From contig NZ_JADKPO010000009.1 in assembly GCF_015352445.1 (NCBI RefSeq), positions 1-64,000 of the forward strand: a DNA stretch of 64,000 nucleotides. The letters are read 5' to 3'. Shown one piece after another: positions 16,336-23,727 of the stretch. Source of the stretch: Nocardioides agariphilus (GTDB lineage Bacteria > Actinomycetota > Actinomycetes > Propionibacteriales > Nocardioidaceae). Every line of letters starts with the position of its first letter. The first letter of the stretch is position 1. Below the pieces are notes generated by a model that had not been told where the DNA came from, ran no database searches, and saw only the letters and a program-made list of their open reading frames with translations. A program made the position numbers and the translations under genes.

Positions 16336-18107
16336 CCGAGCTGTTCGAACCCACCAGCGAGCACGACTGGCGCCTGGCCACCGACCGGTCGGGCCTGCTG
16401 GGTGCCTTCAACGACGGACTGATGCTGACCTCGGGCGATCTCCACGTCGCCAGGCGGGTGGGCGCGCTCGGCGGCGAGGACGACGAACGCGTGCTGCTGG
16501 CCGTGGCCCTGGCCGTACGAGGCGTACGCCGCGGGTCGGTGTGCGTATCGCTCGACCAGGTTCGCGCCGACGCACCGGAGCTGCCGTGGCCCGACCTCTC
16601 GTCCTGGCAGCAGGCCGTGGCCGCGTCCGGCCTGACCGATGCGGGCGTGGTCAGGTCCGAGTTCGGCCTGCTCTACCTCGACCGCTACCACCGCCTCGAG
16701 CGGCAGGTCTGCGACGACGTGATGGCGCGTGCCGACCAACCGCCGCCGATGGTCGACGAGTCACGTCTGGCCGCCGCTCTCGAGCACGTCCGCGGCACGC
16801 GCGCGAGCGAGGAGCAGCTGGCCGCGGCTGCTGCGGCCGTGCGTCGCTGGACGACCGTCGTCACCGGCGGTCCCGGCACGGGCAAGACCACGACCGTGGC
16901 CCGGATGCTGGCGTTGATCGCCGACCAGGCGGTCGCGCGGGGGGAGCGCATCTCGGTGGCGCTGACGGCGCCGACGGGCAAGGCCGCGAGCCGGCTGCAG
17001 GAGGCGGTGTCCGGCGAGCTGGCCGGCCTGGCTGGCGTGCCCGACGCGGTCGCGGTCCTCGGTCGCCCGCTGGGTGTCACGCTGCATCGGCTGCTGGGAT
17101 GGCGACCTGACAACACCACCAGGTTCCGTCACGACCGGGCCAACCGCCTCAAGTACGACGTCGTGGTGGTCGACGAGTCGTCGATGGTCGAGCTGACGAT
17201 GATGGCCCGGCTGCTGGAGGCGCTGAAGCCCGACAGCCGGTTGATCCTGGTCGGCGACCCCCAGCAGCTGACCTCGGTGGGGGCCGGCGCAGTGCTCGGC
17301 GACCTCGTGCGCGGCTATGCGACGCGGACCGACTCGCCGGTCGTCGGGCTGACCCACAACCACCGTTTCAAGGCCGAGATCGAAGCACTGGCTGCCGCCC
17401 TCCAGGCCGAGGACGCCGACGCCGTGCTCGACGTCCTGCGGTCGGGCTCGCGTGAGGTCTCGTTCGTGGAGGCGGCGAGCGAGGAGGACCTGTCCGCGGC
17501 TCTGCGCCCCGAGCTCGTCGCCGCCGCGCGTCAGGTCCGCGACCTGGCGGAGGCCGAGGACGCACGCGGCGCGCTCGACGCGCTCGACCAGCACCGGCTG
17601 TTGTGCGCTCACCGTGAGGGGCCCTTCGGCGTGCGCCGCTGGAACTCCCTGGTCGAGCGCTGGCTGGCCGAGGAGGTCGGCGAGCTGGGCGGTCCGCAGG
17701 TCCGGGGCTGGTACGTCGGGCGGCCACTGCTGGTCACCAACAACGACTACGCCCTCGATGTCTACAACGGCGAGTTCGGTGTGGTCGTCCGCCAGGGGCT
17801 GCGCCGTCGGGTGTTCATCTCGGGATCGGGCGAGCTGCGCGACTTCGCGCCCGGCCGGCTCGACGCGGTGGACACCATGCATGCGATGACCATCCACAAG
17901 GCCCAGGGCAGCCAGGCCCGGCGAGTGACCGCGCTGCTGCCCGAGGAGGGCTCGCGGCTGCTGACGCGCGAGCTGTTCTACACCGCGATCACCCGCGCCC
18001 AGGAGCACGTCCGCGTCGTCGGCACCGAGGCCGCCGTGCGCGCCGCCGTCGAGCGTCCGGCCCAGAGGGCCTCCGGCCTCGCGGAGCGGATCGCTAGTCG
18101 CGGCTAG
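16332..18107 (+). CDS. recD: exodeoxyribonuclease V subunit alpha (RecD)
   Basis: 591 residues. The 5'-3' helicase of RecBCD: Walker A GGPGTGKTTT (~residues 178-187), Walker B VVVDESSMVELTMM, LVGDPQQLTSVGAG, and the C-terminal motifs MTIHKAQGSQ and LLTRELFYTAITRAQ. The ATG at 16332 overlaps the recB stop (ATGA), so the order recC-recB-recD is a translationally coupled operon. The last 14 bases overlap the convergent ACT-domain gene. A long in-frame extension upstream of the ATG lies inside recB and was rejected. Confidence 0.93.
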   Translation: MTELFEPTSEHDWRLATDRSGLLGAFNDGLMLTSGDLHVARRVGALGGEDDERVLLAVALAVRGVRRGSVCVSLDQVRADAPELPWPDLSSWQQAVAASGLTDAGVVRSEFGLLYLDRYHRLERQVCDDVMARADQPPPMVDESRLAAALEHVRGTRASEEQLAAAAAAVRRWTTVVTGGPGTGKTTTVARMLALIADQAVARGERISVALTAPTGKAASRLQEAVSGELAGLAGVPDAVAVLGRPLGVTLHRLLGWRPDNTTRFRHDRANRLKYDVVVVDESSMVELTMMARLLEALKPDSRLILVGDPQQLTSVGAGAVLGDLVRGYATRTDSPVVGLTHNHRFKAEIEALAAALQAEDADAVLDVLRSGSREVSFVEAASEEDLSAALRPELVAAARQVRDLAEAEDARGALDALDQHRLLCAHREGPFGVRRWNSLVERWLAEEVGELGGPQVRGWYVGRPLLVTNNDYALDVYNGEFGVVVRQGLRRRVFISGSGELRDFAPGRLDAVDTMHAMTIHKAQGSQARRVTALLPEEGSRLLTRELFYTAITRAQEHVRVVGTEAAVRAAVERPAQRASGLAERIASRG

Positions 18108-18702
18108 CGATCGAGGCGGCCAGCGCGGCGAGGTGACCGAGCCTGGCGAGCTCGGACTGCAAGAACTCCGGGCCGCCTCGGCGGCCCAGCACCACGATGT
18201 CCTTGCCGGTCAGCGGCGCCGCGCAGAGCAGGTCCTCGCCCTCGTGGGCGTCGAGGTGCACCGGCTTGTCGGCCCACGAGTACGGAACGTTCGGCGGTGC
18301 GCCCTCGGTGCCGCGCAGCACCTCGTCGCCCGGCCCGACCCACGCGCCCCACTCGCAGCGGAAGGTCACCGGCAGCATGTCGACCAGTCGCTCCAGGGCC
18401 ACGTCGGGGGCGGCGGTCAGCTCCTCGACGACCTCGAGGTCGAGGAACAGGTTGTTGCCTGCGGCGTAGCGGCTGATCCACACGACCCGCACCCCGTCGA
18501 GCGCGTTGCACGCTGACACGATCGAGTCGGGCATCACGCCCGGCGGGGTCTCGAGGAGCACGTCGTCGACGGCCGTGCCGTCGTACCGCTTCTCGACGAT
18601 CTCCAGGGCCTCGATGTCACCGCCGGCGCTACCGATCGCGGTGGCCAGACGGCCCAGCGAACCGGGCACGTCGGGGAGCTCGACCCGGAGCAACAGGCTC
18701 AT
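18094..18702 (-). CDS. ACT domain-containing protein
   Basis: 202 residues. The first ~75 residues form an ACT domain (LLLRVELPDVPGSLGRLATAIG with the ligand-binding Gly after PDVPGS). The remainder (LVDMLPVTFRCEWGAW..., DIVVLGRRGGPEF, ARLGHLAALA) resembles a degenerate GAF-like module. Actinobacterial proteins of this shape are presumed amino-acid sensors, but no target is evident from the context. ATG at 18702 with TAGGCT 6 bases upstream on the minus strand. The 3' end overlaps recD by 14 bp, so the two genes are convergent and share a terminator region, if any. Confidence 0.8.
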   Translation of the reverse strand: MSLLLRVELPDVPGSLGRLATAIGSAGGDIEALEIVEKRYDGTAVDDVLLETPPGVMPDSIVSACNALDGVRVVWISRYAAGNNLFLDLEVVEELTAAPDVALERLVDMLPVTFRCEWGAWVGPGDEVLRGTEGAPPNVPYSWADKPVHLDAHEGEDLLCAAPLTGKDIVVLGRRGGPEFLQSELARLGHLAALAASIASRD

Positions 18703-18708
18703 GGCCCG

Positions 18709-18714
18709 AGCCTA
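18709..18714 (-). promoter_or_regulatory. -10 box of the ACT-domain gene
   Basis: TAGGCT on the minus strand, 6 bases before the ATG at 18702; leaderless spacing. Confidence 0.45.
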
Positions 18715-18750
18715 GGCCCCCTGTGTTGCCCCGAGGTGAAGTCTCGGCAG

Positions 18751-19194
18751 TCAGATCTCCTCGAGCACGAAGAGCGGGATCTGCCGCTCGGTGCGGGTCT
18801 GGTAGACGGCGTAGGTCGACCAGGTCTGCACGGCGTAGGCCCACCAGTCCTCGCGCTCGGCGCCCTCGAGGAGGCGAGCGCGGTAGAGCTTGGCCTCCGG
18901 CCCGTCCTGCAGCTGGACGACCGGGTTGGCCAGGAAGTTGTAGTACCACTCGGGGTTGCTGGGGGCGCCTCCGATGGAGGCGACGGCGAGGTAGGTGCCG
19001 TCTCGCTCGACGCGCATCAGCGGGTTCTTGCGCAGCGCCCCGGACTTGCGGCCGACCGAGGTGATCACCACGATCGGGTCCTGGCCGCCGCGCAGGGTGT
19101 TGGCGCGGGCACCCCCGGAGGCTTCGTACTCCTCGACCTGGTCACGGACCCACTGCTCGGTGCTCGGCACGTACTCGCCCTGGAGAAGAGTCAT
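18751..19194 (-). CDS. deazaflavin (F420)-dependent nitroreductase family protein
   Basis: 147 residues, DDN-type split beta-barrel. Typical features: NTLRGGQDPIVVITSVGRKSG (the cofactor phosphate loop), LRKNPLMRVERDG, NPEWYYNFLANP and a C-terminal QTRTERQIPLFVLE. Proteins of this family use F420H2 (or bind flavin/heme) to reduce quinones or nitro compounds; the substrate here is unknown. Presence of this family fits an F420-producing actinobacterium. It stands between the RNase HI and ACT genes, all on the minus strand but with 37-48 bp gaps. Confidence 0.85.
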   Translation of the reverse strand: MTLLQGEYVPSTEQWVRDQVEEYEASGGARANTLRGGQDPIVVITSVGRKSGALRKNPLMRVERDGTYLAVASIGGAPSNPEWYYNFLANPVVQLQDGPEAKLYRARLLEGAEREDWWAYAVQTWSTYAVYQTRTERQIPLFVLEEI

Positions 19195-19231
19195 GGTGCG
19201 CTCAACGACACCTATCCGGCTGGGATTCCCG

Positions 19232-19729
19232 TCACCGAGGGCAGGCGGCGACCGCGAGGCCGTCGACCAGGTCGTTCATCCGGTCGCCGGAGTGGCCCTT
19301 GACCCACGAGAACGCGACGTCACCGCGGTCGACGTAGAGGCCCACGAGCGGCTCCCACAGATCGCGGTTGGCCACCGGCTTCTTCGCGCTGTTGGTCCAG
19401 CCGCGGTCGAGCCAGCCCTGCCACCAGCGGTCGCGGAAGCAGTTCACGACGTACGTCGAGTCGCTGACGACCAGCAGGGGTCCCTCGTTGGCCAGCACCG
19501 CCTCCAGCGCGGCCTGGACCTCCATGCGCTGGTTGGTGGTGCGGACCGCGCTGCCGGCGGCGTACGTCGTCTCGTCCAGAGCCCAGGCCCAGCCGCCCGG
19601 CCCGGGGTTGCCCGAGCAGGCGCCGTCGGTCCAGACGCGAGTCGCGCCGACCGGGACCTCCATGTCGGGCGGTCGCGGCCGGCGTACGCGGGTGCCCTGG
19701 CGAGGGCTAGGGCTCGGGGCGGGGGTCAC
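19232..19729 (-). CDS. rnhA: ribonuclease HI
   Basis: Up to 165 residues. It degrades the RNA strand of RNA-DNA hybrids. The four catalytic acids are visible in order: Asp in WTDGACSGNPGPGGWA, Glu in NQRMEVQAALEA, Asp in VVSDSTYVVN and Asp in KGHSGDRMNDLVD. The family start is usually just before the first strand, so ATG at 19663 (MEVPVGATRVW) is an attractive alternative to the GTG at 19729, which adds a Pro/Arg-rich 22-residue lead. Divergent from menB. Confidence 0.9.
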   Translation of the reverse strand: MTPAPSPSPRQGTRVRRPRPPDMEVPVGATRVWTDGACSGNPGPGGWAWALDETTYAAGSAVRTTNQRMEVQAALEAVLANEGPLLVVSDSTYVVNCFRDRWWQGWLDRGWTNSAKKPVANRDLWEPLVGLYVDRGDVAFSWVKGHSGDRMNDLVDGLAVAACPR

Positions 19730-19750
19730 CCGAGCAACCTAGTCGCCCAC

Positions 19751-19756
19751 TACGGT
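19751..19756 (+). promoter_or_regulatory. -10 box of menB
   Basis: TACGGT 7 bases before the ATG at 19764; leaderless spacing. Confidence 0.45.
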
Positions 19757-19763
19757 CACTCCC

Positions 19764-20681
19764 ATGAGCGCCATCGACGGTGTGTCCGAGACGTTCGACG
19801 CATCCGCATGGGATGTCGTCGCGGGGTTCGAGAGTCTGACCGACCTGACGTACCACCGGGCCAAGGCCCATGGCACGGTCCGGATCGCGTTCGACCGGCC
19901 CGACGTCCTCAACGCCTTCCGGCCCCACACGGTCGACGAGCTGCTGCGGGTCCTCGAGCACGCGCGTACGTCGAGCGACGTCGGCTGCGTGCTGCTCACG
20001 GGCAACGGACCCTCGGACAAGAACGGCAAGTGGGCCTTCTGCACCGGCGGGGACCAGCGGATCCGCGGCCGCACCGGTTACCAGTACGCCGAGGGTGAGG
20101 ACGCCTCGACCGTCGACCAGGCGCGCTTCGGCCGCCTGCACATCCTGGAGTGCCAGCGGCTGATCCGCTTCATGCCCAAGGTCGTCATCGCCCTGGTCAA
20201 CGGCTGGGCCGCGGGTGGCGGCCACAGCCTCCACGTCGTCTGCGACCTGACCCTCGCCTCGACGGAAGAGGCGAGGTTCAAGCAGACCGACGCGGACGTC
20301 GGGTCCTTCGACGGCGGGTACGGATCGGCGTACCTCGCCCGCCAGGTCGGCCAGAAGATCGCCCGCGAGATCTTCTTCCTCGGCCAGGAGTACTCCGCCG
20401 AGGACGGCGTGCGGATGGGCACCGTCAACCGCGCCGTCCCCCACGCCGAGCTCGAGGCGACCGGCCTCGAATGGGGCCGGCTCGTCAACGGCAAGTCCCC
20501 GCAGGCCCAGCGGATGCTGAAGTACGCCTTCAACCTCCTCGACGACGGTCTCGTCGGTCAGCAGCTGTTCGCCGGCGAGGCCACCCGGATGGCGTACATG
20601 ACCGACGAGGCCGTCGAGGGTCGCGACCAGTTCCTCGAGAAGCGCGATCCCGACTGGTCGCGGTTCCCCTGGTACTACTGA
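19764..20681 (+). CDS. menB: 1,4-dihydroxy-2-naphthoyl-CoA synthase
   Basis: 305 residues, crotonase fold, longer than generic enoyl-CoA hydratases as expected for MenB. It closes the second ring of menaquinone from o-succinylbenzoyl-CoA. Diagnostic elements: TYHRAKAHGTVRIAFDRPDVLNAF, the oxyanion region FCTGGDQRIRG and ALVNGWAAGGGHSLHVVCDL, the SFDGGYGSAYLARQVG segment specific to MenB, and the C-terminal SRFPWYY. No other men gene is adjacent in the window. A 248-bp gap with strong RNA structure follows. Confidence 0.95.
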   Translation: MSAIDGVSETFDASAWDVVAGFESLTDLTYHRAKAHGTVRIAFDRPDVLNAFRPHTVDELLRVLEHARTSSDVGCVLLTGNGPSDKNGKWAFCTGGDQRIRGRTGYQYAEGEDASTVDQARFGRLHILECQRLIRFMPKVVIALVNGWAAGGGHSLHVVCDLTLASTEEARFKQTDADVGSFDGGYGSAYLARQVGQKIAREIFFLGQEYSAEDGVRMGTVNRAVPHAELEATGLEWGRLVNGKSPQAQRMLKYAFNLLDDGLVGQQLFAGEATRMAYMTDEAVEGRDQFLEKRDPDWSRFPWYY

Positions 20682-20788
20682 CTCGCCGCGTTTCCGCTGG
20701 TCATCCCTGTAGGAGCGGGGCCGGTCAAGGGGTGTTCTTGGGTGCCGCGACGTAGTTGCGGGCGCGCCGGACCGGGTGTGCGGTTTGG

Positions 20789-20818
20789 TTGGGCGCTGAC
20801 GGTGCCCGGTGTTACAGT
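20789..20818 (+). promoter_or_regulatory. candidate promoter for the DUF3800 transcript
   Basis: TTGGGC (20789-20794), 18-base spacer, TACAGT (20813-20818). This would start the RNA near 20825, just before the first of three hairpins. Confidence 0.5.
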
Positions 20819-20824
20819 TGTCAA

Positions 20825-20929
20825 CCTGGGCTGGCCGAGAGGCCCTGGTCCAACCTTTAGGCGGGGACATCCCCCGCCACCCCTTGAGGCGGGTTCTTCC
20901 CGCCTCAAGTCGTTTCCAGGGGTCTTGTC
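20825..20929 (+). ncRNA. structured 5' leader of the DUF3800 gene (three hairpins)
   Basis: Three stems in a row. P1: GGCC-GAGA-GGCC with a GNRA tetraloop (20833-20844), possibly extended by flanking ACC/GGT. P2: GGCGGGG (20860-20866) with CCCCGCC (20872-20878). P3: a perfect 10-bp stem TTGAGGCGGG (20884-20893) / CCCGCCTCAA (20899-20908) with loop TTCTT. P2 and P3 share the GGCGGG/CCCGCC core, so they could exchange partners. P3 ends 21 bases before the start codon and lacks a T tract, so it is not a plain terminator. Several RNA motif classes named DUF3800-I and up have been described next to DUF3800 genes; I cannot say whether this one belongs to any. Confidence 0.6.
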
Positions 20930-21625
20930 GTGCGTGAGCTGAGCATCTTCATCGACGAGTCCGGTGACTTCGGCCCCTTCGAGAAGCACTCCCCGTTCTA
21001 TGTGCTGAGCCTCGTCTTTCACGACCAGAGCGACGACATCGCTGGGCACTTGGACAAGATCCACGACGCGTTGGTAATGCGTGGCTTGCCGACAGACCAC
21101 GCGATCCACACTGGTCCCCTGATCCGTCGAGAGCACGACTATCGGCTGCTCGACATGCCATCCCGCCGCTTGATCTTCCGGGTGCTTGTCGACTTCGTCC
21201 GGACGTGCGAGGTCACGCACCACTCGTGGGTGTTCAGCAAGCGCGAGCTTGGTGACACAGACCGGCTCGTGAGCGCGATGTCACGCGAGCTTGGCATGTT
21301 GATCCGGTCGAACTCCGAGTTCTTCAGTTCTTGGGAGCGCATCGTCATCTACTACGACAACGGTCAGAAAGAGATCACGAACCTCGTCAACAGCGTCTTC
21401 AACGCACACCTGAGTGTCGAGGTGCGCAAGGTGGTTCCGGCTGACTACAGCCTCTTTCAGGCAGCTGACCTGTGCTGCACGCTGGCGCTCCTCCGGCAGA
21501 AGATCGAGACTGGCGGGCTGTCACCGTCCGAGCGCGGTTTCTTCTCCACGCCCAAGGACAGCGCCGAGCGCGCGCTCAAGAAGGGCTACTTCAAGACGCT
21601 GGATCGCAAGCGCTTCGGCGCCTGA
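20930..21625 (+). CDS. DUF3800 family protein
   Basis: 231 residues. DUF3800 proteins are predicted RNase H-like nucleases of unknown role, common in defence and mobile contexts. The hallmark IFIDESGDF is at 6-14 (Asp9, Glu10); other candidate acids are Asp143 (VIYYDNGQ) and Asp180 (FQAADLCC), the last two positions being typical of the family core. GTG start at 20930 with AGGGG 7 bases upstream. Codon usage is clearly less GC-biased than menB, suggesting transfer. The structured leader just upstream is the notable feature. Confidence 0.88.
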   Translation: MRELSIFIDESGDFGPFEKHSPFYVLSLVFHDQSDDIAGHLDKIHDALVMRGLPTDHAIHTGPLIRREHDYRLLDMPSRRLIFRVLVDFVRTCEVTHHSWVFSKRELGDTDRLVSAMSRELGMLIRSNSEFFSSWERIVIYYDNGQKEITNLVNSVFNAHLSVEVRKVVPADYSLFQAADLCCTLALLRQKIETGGLSPSERGFFSTPKDSAERALKKGYFKTLDRKRFGA

Positions 21626-21712
21626 ACCCGTAGGAAACGTAACCCCCGCTGGCCTGCAGATCGAACTACGTGTCAGTCACCGTCCGCCGTGGTGCGCCAG
21701 ACGTGGGCCACG

Positions 21713-21910
21713 TCAGAGCGCGCGACGCCTCGACGGATGGGTTCGAGCGTCGCGGATCTGCTGCAGTTCGTCGGCCGAGAGCAGGTAGTCGAGCCTGTTG
21801 AAGTGCGCTCGATCCCGGCCATCCATGATCCGGCGGTACTCGTTCAACATCCGCATGTAGGTGTCCAACATCGGGAAGTGTGAGTTTCCGTCGTCGTGGC
21901 GCTTCAGCAT
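21713..21910 (-). pseudogene. 65-codon remnant of an unrecognised gene downstream of treZ
   Basis: Reads MLKRHDDGNSHFPMLD... then MRMLNEYRRIMDGRDRAHFN and ends LSADELQQIRDARTHPSRRRAL. The composition is that of a real protein C-terminus and its base usage is less GC-rich than treZ, but the frame upstream of the ATG at 21910 stays open and quickly becomes antisense treZ, so the N-terminal part is missing. Probably a gene truncated when this accessory patch (with the DUF3800 gene) was inserted or rearranged. A genuine 65-residue protein is the alternative. Confidence 0.4.
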
Positions 21911-21975
21911 GGACAGGATGCCGTCGTGCGCGCGCTTTCCCGCGCCGAGAGAGCGGCTCGTCCTGCAGCGGCCTT

Positions 21976-23727
21976 CTAAGCCACGGGTGCCAGCAGCGCG
22001 CCCGCGTGCGCGGGCAGCGACACGGTCGTGCCGTCGAGCTTGACCCCCGACTCCGTCTCGAACCTCAGATCCAGGCCGGCACCGACCTCGACTCGCGCCG
22101 GCTCGCTGCCGAAGTTGACCAGCACCACAACGTCTCCGCGTCGCATCGTGAAGAGGCCTGAGTCCTCGACCGTGCAGCGGACGTGGGCGAACGACGGGTC
22201 GGTGAGCTCCGGCAGCTCGCGTCGCAGCGTGACCAGCTGGCGGTAGACGGCGAGCATCCGGGCGTGCCGAGGCTCGTCCAGCTCTGACCAGTCGAGCTTG
22301 CAACGCTCGAACGTGGCCGGGTCCTGGGGGTCGGGCACCACCGCCGGGTCCCACCCGAGCCGGGCGAACTCCTCGATGCGCCCGCCGGCGGTGCCCGCCG
22401 CCACGTCGGGGTCCTCGTGCGAGGTGAAGAACTGGAACGGCCTCGCCGTGGCCCACTCCTCACCTTGGAACAGCATCGGCGTGAACGGGCCCGCGAGCGT
22501 GAGCAGAGCCGCGCAGGCCAGCTGGTCGTCGTCGAGGTGCGCGGTCATGCGGTCGCCGACTGCGCGGTTGCCGACTTGGTCGTGGTTCTGCGAGCAGACC
22601 ACCAGCCGCCAGGTCGGCACGGCAGCCGTGTCGATCGGCATGCCGTGGCTGCGCCCGCGAAACGACGACCACGTGCCGTCGTGGAAGAACCCCCGCTCCA
22701 CCACCTTGGCCAGGGCCGACAACGGCTCGAAGTCGGCGTAGTAGCCGCCTGTCTCGTGCGTCAGTGCCACGTGCACGGCGTGGTGGAAGTCGTCGCTCCA
22801 CTGGGCGTCCAGTCCGTAGCCGCCGGCCTCCCGCGGCGTCACGAGCTTGACGTCGTTGAGATCCGACTCGGCGATCAGTGACAGGGGCCTTCCGAGGTGC
22901 GCCGAGAGGTCCGCCACCTCGACTGCGATCTCCTCGAGCAGGTGCACCTCTGACTCGTCGGCGAGGGCATGCACGGCATCGAGCCGCAACCCGTCGGCGT
23001 GGTAGTCCTCGAGCCACATCCGTACGTTGTCGAGGATGTAGCGCCGAACCTCGGCTGAGCCTGCGCCGTCGAGGTTGACCAGCTCGCCCCAGGTGTTGCG
23101 GCCAGCCTTGAGGTAGGGACCGAACTCCGGCAGGTAGCTGCCCTCCGGGCCGAGGTGGTTGTAGACGACGTCCTGGATGACCCCGAGGCCCGCCTGGTGA
23201 CAGCCATCAACGAACCGCTGGTAGCCGGCCGGGCCGCCGTACGGCTCGTGGACCGCGTGCCACAGCACGCCGTCGTAGCCCCAGTTGTGGGTGCCGCTGA
23301 AGGCGTTGACCGGCATCAGCTCGACGAGGTCGGCGCCGAGCGAGCGCAGGTGGTCGAGCTTGCCCAGCGCCGCGTCGAACGTCCCCTCCGGAGTGAACGT
23401 CCCGACGTGGAGCTCGTAGACCACCGCGCCCGCCAGCTGTCGGCCGGTCCAGGCCTGGTCGTGCCAGACGTGGGCCGAGGGGTCGAAGGTTCGCGAGCGC
23501 TGGTGGACGCCCGCCGGCTGACGCCGCGACCGTGGATCGGGTCGAGGCGTGTCCGAGTCGTCGATCAGGTATCCGTAGTCCACCTCCGAGCAGGTGTCGG
23601 CAACAGGGTCTGCGGGGGTCCACCAGTCGTCGTCCCCGCGTCTCATCTCGACGATGTCATCGCCCACCGACAGCCTCAGCCGTCGTGCGCGCGGCGCCCA
23701 CACCTCGTAGCGGTCCCGAGCCGTCAC
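21976..23727 (-). CDS. treZ: malto-oligosyltrehalose trehalohydrolase
   Basis: 583 residues, GH13. It releases trehalose from maltooligosyl-trehalose made by TreY. N-terminal beta-domain ([18 protein letters not shown]), then the barrel: [34 protein letters not shown], the nucleophile Asp in [12 protein letters not shown], the acid Glu in [10 protein letters not shown] and Asp in [11 protein letters not shown]. The GTG at 23727 overlaps the treY stop (GTGA), giving co-translation. A much longer frame upstream lies antisense within treY and is not real. The protein is complete despite the accessory patch directly downstream. Confidence 0.93.
   Translation of the reverse strand: MTARDRYEVWAPRARRLRLSVGDDIVEMRRGDDDWWTPADPVADTCSEVDYGYLIDDSDTPRPDPRSRRQPAGVHQRSRTFDPSAHVWHDQAWTGRQLAGAVVYELHVGTFTPEGTFDAALGKLDHLRSLGADLVELMPVNAFSGTHNWGYDGVLWHAVHEPYGGPAGYQRFVDGCHQAGLGVIQDVVYNHLGPEGSYLPEFGPYLKAGRNTWGELVNLDGAGSAEVRRYILDNVRMWLEDYHADGLRLDAVHALADESEVHLLEEIAVEVADLSAHLGRPLSLIAESDLNDVKLVTPREAGGYGLDAQWSDDFHHAVHVALTHETGGYYADFEPLSALAKVVERGFFHDGTWSSFRGRSHGMPIDTAAVPTWRLVVCSQNHDQVGNRAVGDRMTAHLDDDQLACAALLTLAGPFTPMLFQGEEWATARPFQFFTSHEDPDVAAGTAGGRIEEFARLGWDPAVVPDPQDPATFERCKLDWSELDEPRHARMLAVYRQLVTLRRELPELTDPSFAHVRCTVEDSGLFTMRRGDVVVLVNFGSEPARVEVGAGLDLRFETESGVKLDGTTVSLPAHAGALLAPVA

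Noticed and set aside
20884-20908. Perfect hairpin before the DUF3800 gene as a simple intrinsic terminator of menB
   Set aside because: It is 200 bp after menB, lacks a T tract, lies downstream of a promoter-like pair and immediately upstream of the next start codon, so a leader element is more likely; termination is not excluded.
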